A stretch of 64,000 nucleotides of DNA from Bimastos eiseni (lineage: Eukaryota > Annelida > Clitellata > Crassiclitellata > Lumbricidae), in assembly GCA_959347315.1 (NCBI GenBank), contig OY365818.1:7774658-7838657 (forward strand). The letters are read 5' to 3'. Positions 14,901 to 33,700 of the stretch are shown here, piece by piece (position 1 is the first letter of the stretch; the number at the start of each line of letters is the position of its first letter). Below the pieces are notes generated by a model. That model saw nothing but the letters and a program-made list of their open reading frames with translations, was not told the origin of the DNA and ran no database searches. The translations under genes and the position numbers were made by a program.

Positions 14901-17900
14901 CCCTGTTAACCCAACCCAAAACAAACATATTGGTCAGCATGCCTTGTGCCTGTGTGAATTTCCAGTTAAGAAAAAAACAGAGCCTCTGAATTTCGCCTAG
15001 CAGATTATTACACCAGAAGATGCAACAACCAATCTACCCATCGGCACGTCATATTACAACAGCAAATCTAAACATACATTAAAAACTTGTAAAAATATAT
15101 AAGAAATACCAGAGTCAGGTCAGCCCTAATTCAATTTCAGCAGAAACTGACATAGATTGATTTCGTACTAAGTTGCGGTTTGGTCACAACTGAATTGTGA
15201 GTTCATCCAGGAAAAAACCAGAAGAGTTATTCCTGTAAACATGCCATCTAAGTGGTAGCAGGCCTTAGACTCACTGATCATAGACCTGCGGACTCGGCAA
15301 CAACTTTAACTCAAAAAAATTGGTCTTATACACAAACTAATGTAGAGATGTAACTCATAATTCAGTTGAATATTAGAACAATCGGCTATGACTGGCACCG
15401 GGAAATAAAATTTGCATCGACGGAAAAACATTTTTTTTAGCAGTTTTGGAGGTTTGCAATTTGCCACATATATTTAACATAATCATGTACTAAGCAAAGT
15501 ACTGTCAAATCCAGCGAAAATGCTCAAATAAATTTATTAGTCATTTGTACAATTATTGCAGAAAAGAAAAAAGAACAAAAATACAAGATTTTGAACAAAT
15601 CATCTTCATAAGATTTTGAAATAATCACCTTCATTATCAGGATCGACAACTTTGATAACCATATATACTAGGTTTTGGAATAATTAGCAAAAAGGCGACA
15701 TTCGTACAGTTCTACACTGATTTACCATGGTCACCAACAGTTCAATTTCGTTAACTGCCCACATCATCGCCAAAATTACAATGTCAGTTTCTGCAGTGAG
15801 TTTTGGCTTTCACCAAAACTCAAGTCCAGTTTTGTTAAGATTTGGTCAGCCCCGAAACTCAATAGATCGCTTTCAGATGGCCTTCTGTAAATTAATTCTT
15901 TATTTAATTAAAACACACACAAAACAAATACTTCACTATTTGTTCCTGAAAGCATTAATTAGCAATATGCATCCCTAGTCCAGGTCTTAAAGTATCATAA
16001 AGTAACGAAAATAGCAATACCTATATATATATAAACTAACATAAAGCCAAGCATCAACTACAGTAACAGATAAAATAATTAAAAAATTAATTAACATTAA
16101 AATTCCTCCACACACTTGACAACTTATTTATAACACAAACTTATTGGCTTGTAACTTAAATTTAGACAAATTAACGTGATGCCATATCCTCTTGCTGGGA
16201 ATGTTTCCAAATGGCTACATACTGAAAACACCTTCACAAACGCTCTTCCTCACAACTATTGAAGCATCACACATGAAATTCCTAGATCCTTCAGTTTAGG
16301 GATACAAGCTCATCATAAAGCAGCCTTGTTGCAACACTTTCACTATCCAGCTTCCAATACTAAGAGTTGCAAATAGATCCCAGCAGAGTTCGAGCACTAT
16401 ATCAATCCTCCGACAATTCACATACAACTGCAGCAAACCCAATGTAAGCACAAAGACAACTTAATAAATCAGCCAGCTACTTAGCTGACAGTCATACAGT
16501 TTACCTGTAAAGAAATTGGCAATTTCTTCCTTTGAACAACCATACGGTAGGCCTCTCAGCCGTACCACTGCATCCATTAATGGCGTCGACTGGGTGGCCC
16601 CGTTGTGCCGCAAAGCGTAGTCCATTTCCGAGCGCTTAACTTTAAACACTGAATCCACAAGAAAACACTAATAAAATTATATTCCTGCATGCAATAGCAA
16701 GTAAATAAGTAAAACAACCATTTACTGGCAGAGCATCAACACCGTAAGAGCACAATAATTAACACCAGGCATTACAAACTCAAAAACTTCCAGTAAATGA
16801 TGCAAAAGTCCATCCAAAAGGGTAAATTTATGACCTGAAGAGGCTTGATCGACCTTTTTATGGACAATATTTGGCAGTACATTTGCAAATACACTGGATG
16901 AGACTATAAAAGACAACTGAAAGAACTGAAGATGGTTAAACCTTTATGTTTTTCTCTCAGTGGGAGAAAGTTTAAGTTTTAGCACACAATATCTCAAACA
17001 GTATTTTTTTTTAAACAGTTCAAGGGTAGATAGACGTACAACATGATTTGGAAGATTGTTCCACAAATAAAATCCACAACAATTTATCGAGAACAATTTC
17101 AACCTCGTATGTGCAACATCAGCATGGTTATTTAACGAAGTCCTACGGTAATGAACGTGTATAGCAATACCCCAATAAAATAACCATCAAACATACTAGG
17201 TAACAATCAATTGATGATAACAAAACAAAAACTAACCAATTTTAAGCTTGTTACTAACTGCTAATCAAAGTATAGTATGGGTTTGAAAAACTGGTATCGT
17301 ATTGGCAGACAAGTAGCGACGTGGAATTAGTTTAAATGGCACAATTAATAAAATCTCAATTTTTTCAAATTAACAACTTGGTTTCTTCAACTTTACCATC
17401 AATGTATCTTTTTCCCATGTGTTGCTTATTCTTTGACAAAGCCTTTTTGATGTCATCAGCTGATAAGAGGTCAACAAACGCTTCCCCACTCGCCCGTCCG
17501 TCAGGCACGTAGGTGAAGTGTACGCCATCTTTGCCATTCTGTATCTCACAGCCTGTTCAAGCAACAAAGAGCATAGGCTTTTATTTTAACAAACACTTTA
17601 CCAGTTGAAGAAAGTATTTTAATGTTGTACATTAAATATCCACTGATAAAGTGAGAAACCAACTAATTTATAAGAAACATAATATAGATCAAAATTTATT
17701 AAATTGTCAAATAAATTTTATAAATATTAGTTCGGCAGGCTTGAAGTCCAGCATAATACTAACAATGTCATTAGATTTTTAAAATGATGCTGAACCATTG
17801 TAAGAACTGAATAATTAGCTAGCTTTTTACCTTTGTATCATCAAAGATGATAGAAGAATTCAAGAAATAGGGACAGGACATGGAAAATTTATAAACAGGA

Positions 17901-18033
17901 AAAGATTGAGCAGATATTAGAGAAACAAAACAGAGAAGAGCAAGAAGTTACCATCCAGAAATTCGATGACGTCATCGGCAGAAGCCGTCCATGGCAGCCC
18001 TCGTAAACGAATAACATAATCGCGTTCTTCCAT
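8936..18033 (-). CDS. HNRNPH/F: hnRNP F/H family RNA-binding protein, complete, 9 coding exons
   Basis: Nuclear RNA-binding protein that binds G-tracts and regulates splicing and polyadenylation. Coding exons in transcript order: 18033-17952, 17552-17397, 16648-16505, 14902-14764, 13271-13081, 12077-11818, 11098-10963, 9731-9672, 8988-8936. All join in phase with GT-AG sites to 1,221 nt, or 406 aa, close to the usual 415-449. Quasi-RRM1 spans about residues 6-84 ([11 protein letters not shown]), qRRM2 about 106-180 ([11 protein letters not shown]) and qRRM3 about 306-380 ([14 protein letters not shown]). Between qRRM2 and qRRM3 is a Gly/Met/Asn/Tyr-rich linker, and a short [11 protein letters not shown] tail ends the protein. 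The start is the Met of [12 protein letters not shown]. The first exon probably begins at 18,068 after an AG acceptor, with a further 5' UTR exon upstream. A SINE lies about 25 bp past the exon 5 donor. Confidence 0.95.
10635..10805 (+). repeat. SINE copy with core box and GCGC-type tail
   Basis: GCCAGTCCCAAG, then GGAGAAAGGAGAAGGGC, then GCCGAGGTCGAGTCGGGAG, TGCTCCCGAGTAGTA and a GGGGCACAATATAAAT end. It carries both the core and tail modules that appear separately elsewhere, so they probably belong to one SINE family. It lies in the last intergroup of the hnRNP gene, between exons 7 and 8. Confidence 0.6.
12855..13050 (-). repeat. tRNA-derived SINE, family B, copy 1
   Basis: Body boxes in + orientation are GAAATTTGATA, TTTTTGCTCAGAAGTGCAC, CGACGGCACAATTGCAGTTG, CAGAGCAACTGTGC and GGTCCCTACACA. 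The same order occurs at 22.7 (reversed), 27.95, 37.2 and 39.9 kb. The tRNA-like head is at the right, so the element reads on the minus strand. It sits in intron 5 of the hnRNP gene, almost touching the exon 5 donor. Confidence 0.8.
16940..17140. repeat. Possible old dispersed repeat in an hnRNP intron
   Basis: The TTTGGAAGATTGTTCCACA phrasing and CTC/GAGAAAG context resemble segments near 18.11-18.25 and 21.9-22.0 kb. Boundaries are not visible. Confidence 0.25.
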
Positions 18034-18068
18034 TGCCCTCTGCCTCATCAATACACAAACGATGATTC

Positions 18069-20040
18069 CTAGAATAACACAAACTATGCTCAGTTCAAAT
18101 GAAGACAAGATTGGTCTTCAAGCATTTGTGGAAAAGAAGCAAAATGAGGCTGTAAGGACTTAAGCAGCCTGTTCCAGGTGGATGAACTGATCACAGCAAC
18201 ACATCTGTGCAGGACCAAGGAAGTCCTAGCGTCCAGTTCTCTCCCCCACAAAATTATCAGTTTTTAAGTGAAAGCCCATTACTAGAGAATGAGTCAAACC
18301 AATGGTCACTAATTTGGCAATAGGGTAAAGTAACCAACAGACTAATCCCCATCTCACACTTAAACTGCATACAACTAGAAATTCTAAAAAGAAACAGTTA
18401 AAAGGCTACACTAACCACACTGTAACCATGACAACCAGCTGAAAGGCCCCCACTGTAAGCAGGACAACCAGTCTGGGCTCATCTATTTATTGCTTTTACC
18501 CAGATTTCCACCATCCATGAAAGAGCCTTTCATCAGAAATCAAAGCCAGGTTTGTAGTGCTAAAACTTTGCTCTAATCCTCTACTTCATCACACTACACA
18601 TTAATAAGTATTTAAATTAAACAATTTGAGATAAAGGAAAACAAAAGACCCATGATTCATTGTTTTTATCTCTCATAGCTATATAGGCTTGATCATGAAA
18701 TTATTAAGATGTACAATGCGCTTTGAGGCTTCCAGCATAAAAAAACAACATACACGTTGGCATATAGGTTCAAATTTAAGCAGAAAGTATGTTCAATTTT
18801 TCAAACAATCACAGCATTTTTACAACACCATAGAAGAACAAGGTAACTGTCTCCAATGTTTACCCAATGGAATTGGTCATAAAAGCAACCAAATGTTCAA
18901 AATGTCTGTTGCTGAAAGATAACATAATTCTGTGCCATTAAACCACTGTTGGTGGATAACAAGCATCAGCTTATCCAATCTAAGACCAAACCTTTAGTGT
19001 AATATGTAGGTAACAAGGCAGGTTAAACAAACAGGTTCACTACAATCTGTTTCTTAAAGTTTGCAAAATGCCTATGCAAACATCACATAGCATGTGCATT
19101 TCCCTGAGGGATTGTAAATCATGGCTGCAAATGGACTGCTTACTTCAAATTTTCGTCCCAGAGTTACAGCTAATTGTACTGTTGCGGCAACAGCATCAAC
19201 TCAAATTATTTGCCTGTATCCGGGTCACACAACGGGTGCTCATGTGACACCTCTATCCGCTTTCTTAACTACGACTGTAAAAACGAGTAAAAAAACAAAT
19301 GTTGTGTCGTAATTTTAGCTTCCACCTATTTATGAAGATTAGTTTAATGAACACGTACACAGGTGCGGAATCGCCGAATGGATTTGATAAGCTGTTTCTA
19401 GCGGCCGTTACTGACACCAACGCACTCAATATGTATACTCAAGGGAAACTTTCACTAGCTCAAAAATTATCTTTGGCTTAACATAAACTTTAATGTTAGC
19501 ACGGCGAAGAAGGAAACAAAAATATCTACTTTCAAGAATAATGCACTACATGCAAAACTCAAATAATTATTCCGATTAAGAAAGAGACAAAATGGCGACA
19601 GCTGGGGAAAGCCGTAAAGCCACTTGCAGAGACGCTTATACAACCCGTAATTATTGTAGCGCATTACAACATTTTGCTCATGATAATAATCCTTTATTAA
19701 ATTCAAACTCACAGTCTGACATGAACGCATTGTTATTACAAGCCATGGCATGAACGGATGATCATACGTTATAATAACAGTAATCGAATTTAGTGGTATG
19801 GCAACCTTGCAAGGCGCTCATATGCCATACTGCTCTTTTTACCAACGCAATCTGGCGAATGAAAGGCTGAAAACTTTTGGATCGATCTAAGTTAGCTTAA
19901 TGAATTGTCCTTGCCCGGCTCAACAACCATCTCGCCTCCGACTCACTCTTCAACCCTCGCTGTATTTGTTTCTGGATTCTGGAAACACCACTCCATAGAA
20001 ACCATGCTTGCTTCCCTGTAGATTAAACTGCATGGGCTTT
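18069..20040. other. 5' flank of the hnRNP gene, no coding exon seen
   Basis: This should contain the 5' UTR exon or promoter of the hnRNP gene, but no start-site motif stands out. The 63-codon open frame at 19,121-19,312 and the 77-codon one at 18,689-18,922 show no recognisable domain. Confidence 0.5.
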
Positions 20041-20545
20041 GCCAACAACCGCCAACCGCCGGCATCATCGGCATGTGCCGCTGCCTCTGTCTACATGACA
20101 TCTGCACCACAGTTGACAACATTGACCACCAGCATTCGTTCTTCAAACGCCTTGATTTGGCGTCTCTAGCATTGCTCTACTCTTGTTCCAGTCGTATTTG
20201 TTTTCCAGATCCTCTCTCAGGCTCTCTGCAAAAGCCTCCAGCCACTAATCGCAATTTCTCCCACTCACCTACGGCGACCCTCAAGGCACCATCCTCATCG
20301 TCCTGTGCATTGAATTATTGAGCCATGATCAACCATTTCAATGAAACTGGGTTCAAACCGCCACCATCATTTTGTACGCAGACGACACCCAGGTCTGCAT
20401 AATAATCTTTCTCCCTACTCTCGTTTACCATCTCAATCGCGCGGTTGCTCAGCGTGGATAACCTAACCTCCAAAGGCTCCAATGGATGTTTCCCTCTTCA
20501 ACCCTCCTAAAACAGAATTCAATAGTTGCAAGCCACCATTTTATG
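20040..20545 (+). mobile_element. Degenerate non-LTR retrotransposon (LINE) reverse transcriptase fragment
   Basis: Three reverse-transcriptase signatures occur in order on +. A palm motif A-like DICTTVDNIDHQ starts at 20,097. A GDPQGTIL motif starts at 20,273. The catalytic LYADDTQVCI starts at about 20,372, followed by FNPPKTEF near 20,500. The first motif is in a different frame from the other two and stop codons interrupt, so the element is dead. The VDHQ and YADDTQ wording suggests the CR1/L2/Jockey side of LINEs. The clade is inference. Confidence 0.75.
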
Positions 20546-20965
20546 TTATTTTCTTACTTATTACTTTGTCTATGAATGTGGCAGATTTCTTGGTGTTGTT
20601 GTAGAACGGAAGTGGGAACCGCATTGTACCGATAGACGAAAAGGTTTTTTCCTTAAAATTCTGCTTTTATATTAGTTTTATTGGATTTTATTTAATTAAC
20701 TAATGTACTTAATTGTAAACTAGTTTATTGAATCGTGAGCGCATTTAATGTTTGTTAAACGATTGCCTTCGGAGGAAAGTAATTGAGCTTCTAGCGTTTT
20801 GCAATATCATGCTTGCTGTTAATCTCGATAGATGGTTATAGAAGCCTTGCGGTTTGACGACGCTTACGCAAATGTTGTTTCTTCTACTTGGGACACATCG
20901 GCGATATAAGACTTCTGTAGTGCAAGGCATGAGTCACGTATTTACGCCATTGTTATTCTAGTTAG

Positions 20966-26042
<5,077 letters not shown>

Positions 26043-27410
26043 GACCAAAGAACAAGCAACATCTCTAGTTTTGGCAACTTTCGTCTATGAACGGCATCTG
26101 CCTTGATTTAGGGACAATTAATTAACTGACTAGTACGAGACAACATCTCGCAATGTACACATTTCAACGCAACATTAGTTACTGTCAAAGCCAGGTTTCA
26201 TTTGTTGATCGACTAGAACTGGTCTGATACATTTCGTTTTATTCAAGTTTTATCATATGAATGTAAAATGCAGTGTCTTAGAAGTAGTGTTTTGTTTCAT
26301 TATTATCTGAAAAAAGTAGTTAGGGATATCCCACCCTTGTATGTGAGGCACCCTTGTAGCGGTATGGCCGCATTACGGCGCCATATAAATCGTCTTTATT
26401 ATTATCATTACCATGTTGTTGACTGGTGTATATATTTTTTCCCCTATCTCTACAGTTTCAGCAGTCTGGCAGGGGTCTTTCGAGTTATTATTAATACAGT
26501 AGTTTTATGTAGTGCCCCCTAAAAGTCATCAACTCAGGAGTGCTCCCAGCCCAACAGGGCAGACTTGAGACCAGAGAGGAACGCATCCAGGGTCGTGCCG
26601 AGCTATAATTGCGCCCAGTGCCTAACTAATTGTGCCCTGTGCATAGCATCAATTTGGCGCCCACACATTTAGAAAATAGTGCATTTTATGCAATAATAAG
26701 TTATTCCATCCTTAAATTTCCCTTTCCACATTTGTGCCCAGGGCCTAAGCCCCCTTCGGTATGGCCCTGACCAGATCAGTGACCTATTGGTGTTAGGGAC
26801 GTCTCCTCTGGAAGCCCATTCCCTGTAACCAGAGAAACTGGCACTGTTTGATAGCAGTCTCACACTGGGCACAAGGAATTCAACCAAGTGTAATAATGAG
26901 CAACAATGCAGATGATTTTGTGAGCCATCATTTTTTCAGAATTTGATGGGCTCAGTAAACATGGTCATTTCCGGGCAGAACTCAAGACAAACGCAAACAG
27001 AATTTAGAAAATAGTTGCAGTATAATCTCTGAACGTTTGTCTCTCACGTCTGTTCACAAGTACCCAGGTGTAATAGAACAATTTTTACTGCACATATTCC
27101 ACAAATGAATTAAAAGGCAAAATTTGATTAAATAAATGGATTATGGCTTATTTTTCTACATACAAATGGAAGTAGTGTAAATTTCCTTATGAAAGCACAT
27201 AATGTATCATTTAACAAGTAAGATTAGACAACAGAATGAAGGATACTAGACAGGTCTTTAATAAAGAACGGACACACGTTAAACTAAGCCTTTGACTGAA
27301 GAGGTAGACTGTCCCAAGTATAAACTTGAATGCTAGTTTGACACCCTGAATTTAAAGAACATGGTCAGCTGTGCTTGGAAATGTGAAACGAGCACAAAAT
27401 ACCATTAAAA
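26043..27410. other. Tail-to-tail intergenic region between PSMA5 and SUMF1
   Basis: Contains the PSMA5 3' UTR and probable end of SUMF1 transcription. I could not choose a poly(A) signal for either gene. A TTTAAT (ATTAAA on minus) at about 27,257 is one possibility for SUMF1. It also holds a GCGCCATATAAAT box near 26,378, another tail-like segment near 26,500-26,560, and a MITE at 26,588-26,769. Confidence 0.55.
26588..26769. mobile_element. Short hAT-like MITE
   Basis: The left end CAGGGTCGTGCCGA and right end TCGGTATGGCCCTG are imperfect inverted repeats 182 bp apart. CAGGG ends fit non-autonomous hAT elements. The flanking octamers AACGCATC and ACCAGATC agree at only 5 of 8 positions, so a target duplication is not secure. 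Confidence 0.55.
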
Positions 27411-27565
27411 CCTTAAACTAATATCATGATTAGATGTAAAAAAGTTCACGAACTCCATTCCAACTCAACCAAGTCGCTGCCTGGACAAGTGATATCACTT
27501 GAAAGTTGAATTTACTCCTCAATGAAATGACTGACTAGGTAATCGGTTGGCGTGTCAGAAGCCTT
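27411..27565 (-). pseudogene. Decayed tandem copy of the SUMF1 last-exon tail and 3' UTR
   Basis: This stretch parallels 27,638-27,815: both have ATCATGATTAGATG, a GTTCAC box, then CTCCTCAA(T/C)G(A/G)AATGA, AAGTAATCAG or AGGTAATCGG, and GAAGCC. The second covers the end of the SUMF1 coding sequence. In the copy the matching frame has stops and indels, so it is a non-coding duplicate downstream of the real stop. Confidence 0.7.
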
Positions 27566-27719
27566 CCCAGTTTGGTGCAAGCTCGTGTCATATTAACGAA
27601 CCACCTAACCATGTGCAGCACAAGCTTTCATTAAAAACTTAAAATCATGATTAGATGCCAAAATGGTTCACAACTTCAGTGCCACTACAAAAGAGTCTCT
27701 CTGAAACATATGACTTGAG

Positions 27720-30700
27720 TTACAGTTCTTCTCTGTCTGTTGAGAGTGGAACTTGCTCCTCAACGGAATGAACAACTAAGTAATCAGGCAGCGTATCTGC
27801 CGCACATCGGAAGCCGAGGTTAGCCGCAGAACTGTCGGGAGTGTTCTGACTTCGAGCTCCACACCGATATCGGTAACAGACAGCCTGTCAATGATCAGGC
27901 ATTTGATTAAAAAAACCAAGACAAGGAAATGATAAAGCGAACCTTTATTCTGAAATTTGATAGCGCCGTTCTTCCTACATTTTTTTGCTCAGAAGTGCAC
28001 ACGCCTTGACGGCACAATTGCAGTTGTACCACAGAGCAATTGTGCGTGAAGCACTGGCTATAAGTCCCTACACACTGCCTGACGCCTCGGACAAGGGTCG
28101 AACACGCGCACACCGAGTGTTACGGGCCAACCGCTCGAACAAATCAGCCTCCGTGCCACACAATGTTCGAAGGTTATAAGTTATTTCTAACTGAGTGATT
28201 CATAACAGGACTGTAAAAGTATAATCAATTAAGTGGATGAGCCAACAGTATAGTCTAGTTTGACATGCTAAAGACCTTTAATTTGTTATGTAAAATTTTT
28301 TAGTAACTGACAGTGAACACAATTGCATGGAACATAAAACAAAAACCATGACTCACTTACTTTTGTACACATATATGAGCCACCTTTTTTAACTTTATCT
28401 GTGCCCGATGATGGTCCTTTCTGTAGAAGATATTAAGAAATGCAGAAGTTACATAGTATTGATAAAATACAGCATTTATAATTCAAATTTATGCTTCTTT
28501 CTCCATGCCTCACGAGTTGGCAAATAAAGACACTTTGGTCTAACAGTGACAATACTGTAAAGCAGTGTTTCTCAAACTCAGTTCCGCAGAACCTTAGGGT
28601 TCTGTCAGGTGAAGACAAGGGATCTGCAGGAAACTTTCAGTGTGAACACATTTCTATTCTAATTTTCTATGTTGTCAATTTTTGCATAGCGAATTCGTAT
28701 GTCATTGCCATCGATATTTGTGTTATTATCAGTGAAATCTAGGCCTAAATCTATAACGGTCTGCATTCTCAAGCATTTGCACATACAGCAGAGTATGCTA
28801 AGTTTTGGGTGGGGGTTCCACCCCAAAAATTTAAGATCAAAAGGGTTCCACGGCCAAAAAAGATTGGAAACTCTGCTGTAAAATATGACAAGAGTTGATA
28901 AAATTGTGCTAGATAGGAAAAGTGCTAGAACAAAAAAGAAAAATGAGCAATCCCCATATCATACCATATGGCCAGAAGCATTACCAACCTCCACATTCTT
29001 AAACCAGCCTCAACATTAGACCTTCTCACTAGCAGTGTGCAGTCGATGTACTCATTCTTAAGCTAAACTAGCTATACGATGTTTTTTAACAGAGCTGATA
29101 AGATACAATGGCCTAACTAACCGGATTTATAAGCGGCTCCCTGCTGTGCCGTACTTTCCACCAATCGCTCACCCACTCCCAAACATTGCCAACAATGTTT
29201 TTCAGTCCATGTTTTGTCTGCACAGGAAAACTAGTAACCTGGAACAGCACAGATATATGTTCCTTACAACGTGTATTTATACAGCATATAATGTATGCAT
29301 CATGTCAAAAAAGTTTGAAAGCACAAACCGGGTACCCGTCGAGCCGCGTGGTCCGGTAGCCGACCGTGCGGATATTTTGTCAGGAAATGTAGGGAAATGC
29401 TCATGTTTACGAAATGTCTGGCACCAGAGAATCAGTTTCATTGCCCAGGCAGTCAGTCAATATGTCCAGCGGAATATTTCTGGCATATGTTCAGGTAAAT
29501 TCATGCATTTTTACAGAATTTCGGGTACCCGAAAACCGATTTCATGACCCGGGTAGTCAGCCTCAGTCGGGTACCTGTTGACAGACTTAATTATGACACT
29601 TGAACAAGTTCATAAAAGTGGGTGCAGGGAAACTGAATATTGTTTGTAAATTTCTCTCAAATCAAATGTACAAATCTCGAATTGAATCATTGGGTAACAG
29701 TTTAATTTTCCCATAGTGAGTATTTGATAGGCATTCCAGAGCAAGCTTAGGATAATATGATACGTTGATAATAATCAGTAGAACTTTATTTTACAGCTAC
29801 TAGCAGACTGGGCAACATGGCAAAATCTTTTCCAAAATTGCATTTCTAACTCATGCCCGCTAGATGTCAGTTCGTTGGGCATTTACATGCTGCATTTTGG
29901 CACCAACAGTTAAGTTCCACGCTCAAGCACAGTAAGCTATTAAACGCTTGGAACTGAATATTACATTTTATCATGACTAGAAACTGCTTTAAATCATCAC
30001 ATCATCTTCAAATCTAATACTGCCATCAAATTCATTTGGAATTGAATATCAAAGGTTTGCAGTTCCCAAAACTGAACCTCACTGAAGTTCAGCTTCAGAA
30101 CATCACTCTGACATCAAAAACCATACAGTCAGTACTGCATGTTCTAGACAAAGGCAGTGTCAAGGTACCAAATTAGTAGCACAGTAAGCCTTGAAAAATC
30201 AATAGTGAAGCCTCGTCTTGGCCTGAATGCTCTGTTGGAATGCTGATAGACAGTCTGTAAAAGCCGTTAAGAAAGGCATTGCCAAATGAAGTGGTGGAAA
30301 GGGTACAAAGAGGTCAATTTATGCATACTTTCTTTGAGGGTGACGCCCCATTCACGTGATTCACCTGCAAGTAGTCTTCTCATGAAATGCTTCATAAATG
30401 TCATAATTAAATAAATATGCACCATTTAAAACGATTTTACTAACAGGACAAGTCCTTTCACATCCATCGTCTGCTGTATTTTGAATGGGGAAATCTCCCT
30501 GCCAGATGTTCATCCTGTGTTCGTCGTGAGGTCTTTCTTTATTACCCCAAGGATATGGCCTAAAATTTACGAAGATAACACCAACGAAGATAATTTATGA
30601 AACTCCACTAAACCCAAAAGTAGGACAATTAAATGTTTATACAAGATCACCCGTTAACCTACCAGCGGATATTCTTGCCACCAGTGACCAGAGGATGGGG

Positions 30701-33700
30701 CCCTACACAGAAGGCTGCACATAGGCTTTGCATGCAGATTCCCACAACCCCATCAAAGAAGCAAAAGATTATTTTAGTCTGACTACTGTGGCAGCTTAAT
30801 AATAATCTGCCTCTCTCTTTAGCCAATGAATTCAAGCAGATTTCAGAGGACTTACCAATCAGTAATCCATATAAAATGATGACTTTTTCCTTAAAGCAAA
30901 TTTCATCTACTGGTATATTATATTCTAAATCTCAGATAAATATTTCCAACCATTAAATATTCCAATTTGCCCGATAAAGATTACATAAGCAGCTCCGACC
31001 TAGGAAATCATGTACCTATGCCCCTCACCCATGGTCTTATGACAGATCATAACAATATGTGGAAAATAATTACAAGCAGATTCCTACTGACTTTGTATTT
31101 TTACACCAGAGTGTGATTTTTCTTCAACTGGTTTTATAAAGAATATAATTACTTATCTAAACTGTAATAACATGTTCACACAGCACAGAGTAGCAGATGC
31201 AGTGTCAACACACACCTTTCCTGTTTATCAGACCTACAAGCCATTTCCCATTCTGCCTCAGTGGGAAGGCGCTTCTTGGCCCAGCCACAGTAAGCAACAG
31301 CATCATTCCACGACACATGAACTACAGGATGATCCATTCTAAAAGAACAATAAAAACAGTCTAACTGACTTGGTGACAAATTAATAACATATTAAAGTAA
31401 TGATATTGTATTTAAACATTTCTAGAGCGCTTCCACTAGGGTGAACTGTTCAGAAGCGGTGCCAGTCCCCGTGAGAAGAAGCACGTTTCGAGTAAAGCAA
31501 AAGAGGATGAGAGACTGCCAGATAGAATTTTAGAGCAAACAGATGGAGAAGTAATGAATGTCAGGCAAGCAATTAACAATTTCTAAGAGTATCTCATTGT
31601 TTGAATTAAGAATTTCATCAGAAGCATGAAGATTCAAAACTAGGTAATTATGTACTGTAATTCAACACAATTTCTTTCATTTGATTAGAAAACAACATTC
31701 CAGAAGTAAACACAGCCCTTCATAATAATTATGACTGACCAATAAGCAATTTTTAACCACAGCTCAACTAAGAAGATATTTTAACAATATTGGCAAAATT
31801 CATACATGCATGTTAAATAGTTCCTAATTTCCACCCAGCCAGTCACATTCATCCTACAGCTAGTTCAAAACAGCTACTCACTGCAAACTATAGGCCAGGT
31901 GTGAATCCAAATAATACAGCCATCATGGTAGTAGCACAAAAACAATTGAGACTAGTGCAGCAGTTTTCAACCCTTTTAGTCCTGAGACTCCTGCTAATAT
32001 TTTCAAAGTTGTGGCCACCCGCAACTATAAAATTACAATGCCAGGAAGGGCAAACATCTAGCATCTACAAGTTATGCTTATGCAATAATTGCTTATTTTT
32101 AAAATGAGATTCACCAGTAATTACTGACATGTCGTCAACTGTCGTGTCTGGTCCATAAGGATGACGCCAGTCAGTGTTGTTCACTGGTAACCACCAGGGG
32201 GCAGCAGCAACCTCAAACACAAACAACATCTGAAGTGCTCACATTCAGAACCACTGTGTCACAATCTAGAGCCTCTATTTTCTGTAAACAAACTCTGAGC
32301 AAAGAATATTTAAGATTCATCGACTAGAAGACTGCCAAAGTAAAATCTACATCTTATAAAATGACCATTAACAGTTTCAACCTATGTTCAACTTGACATT
32401 AGAACTAAAGTCATTAAAACTAAAGTCATTAATACTTCAGTGAAGAGCTGCATTGGCTTCCAGTCACTTTAATGATCATTAACAGTTTAAAATTCACTCA
32501 AATAGCAATAGTTTAAGATAAGTAATAATAAGTTAAGAACTAAAAGGTCATATTTTTAATACTGCAAGTCTGCAACTAAATCAACAACAATAATCTTCGG
32601 ACTGGTTTGCCCGACATGACACTATATCTAGTGTTTTCGTTAATAGCCTTTAAGTTCAGTCGTTTATGAAGAACTACTTACAGCTTGTACAATTTTGCTT
32701 CTCACTTCTTCACTTAGGAATGCCTCTAAGACAAAAGAATTACCAAACTTTTCTGCCTGTTGTAAACAAATAAAATGCAATAAACAGTAAACCCTGTTCA
32801 TATAACTTTTTTATTCTAAACAAAATAAACAACAGTAATCTACAGATCATTATTAATATTATTATTATTATTACAGCAGTTTTACATAGAGCCCCTTCAA
32901 GGTCTTCTACTCAGAAGCGTTCCCAGCCCAACCACGGTCAAACAGGACCGTCAGGACATTACCAGAGATATTTAAAGAATCATGCATGTCTCAAGTAGGA
33001 ATATTCAATCATAAATAAATAAATACTTAATATAGCACCACTTTAAGATATCTACTCAGAGAGGAGAGCCTATGCTATAATTTCTTTGGTCTCAAGGACA
33101 AGTACACGTACCAAGTAAAACACATCTGATCGTTCCTTTCACACATAGAAGTAATTTAGTTCACATGACCTTTGGCTATCTCATCAACACCAGAAAAGAG
33201 AAGCTTACTTACTCCAAGCATAACAACCAAAAGTAGGTTAGGTAAGATCTTCTCAATCACAAGCCATAGATCTGTGAATCTGTCAGAGCCTATAGCAGAG
33301 TTGATTTGAAAAACAGTCCCATTATTGGACTACCATTGTGGGTGTGGCACAGTAGCCTATTGGTGCCTGGGCAAATTATCTGTGTACATCTGTGTCATTA
33401 TGCAGTATGTGCATATATAAGGTCATTTATATAGTGCCTAACAAGAACCTCACAAAGGCGCATATCTGCATAATTTGATACCGAAATAAGCTTGGAATTG
33501 AACGGCAAGGCCTGCAATGTGCTAGCCCTTGTCCACTGTCCAGGACCATAGGATTAGTCAATGGTCGATAAAAAGGAAATGAGTGCCTTCACTATGTCCC
33601 ACTTATGAGATAAGGGTCATTTTTTTGTATTCTGTGGAAAGAACACACAATTATTAAATTGTCATTTAGTGAAAATAAGTTCTCTACACTGACCTCCGTT

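Noticed and set aside
19121..19312. 63-codon + frame near the hnRNP promoter
   Set aside because: Thr/Ala-rich and short, with no recognisable domain and no splice continuation that I could support.
29238..30445. A missing 14-nt microexon in SUMF1 between PV and KHGLKN
   Set aside because: An earlier acceptor (exon start 29,238) and the GTTAGT donor at 30,444-30,439 join in phase 0 and supply TSFPVQT, so no microexon is needed.
31958..32110. Possible hAT left end (CAGCAGTTTTCAACCC) in SUMF1
   Set aside because: No matching right end or target duplication was found nearby.
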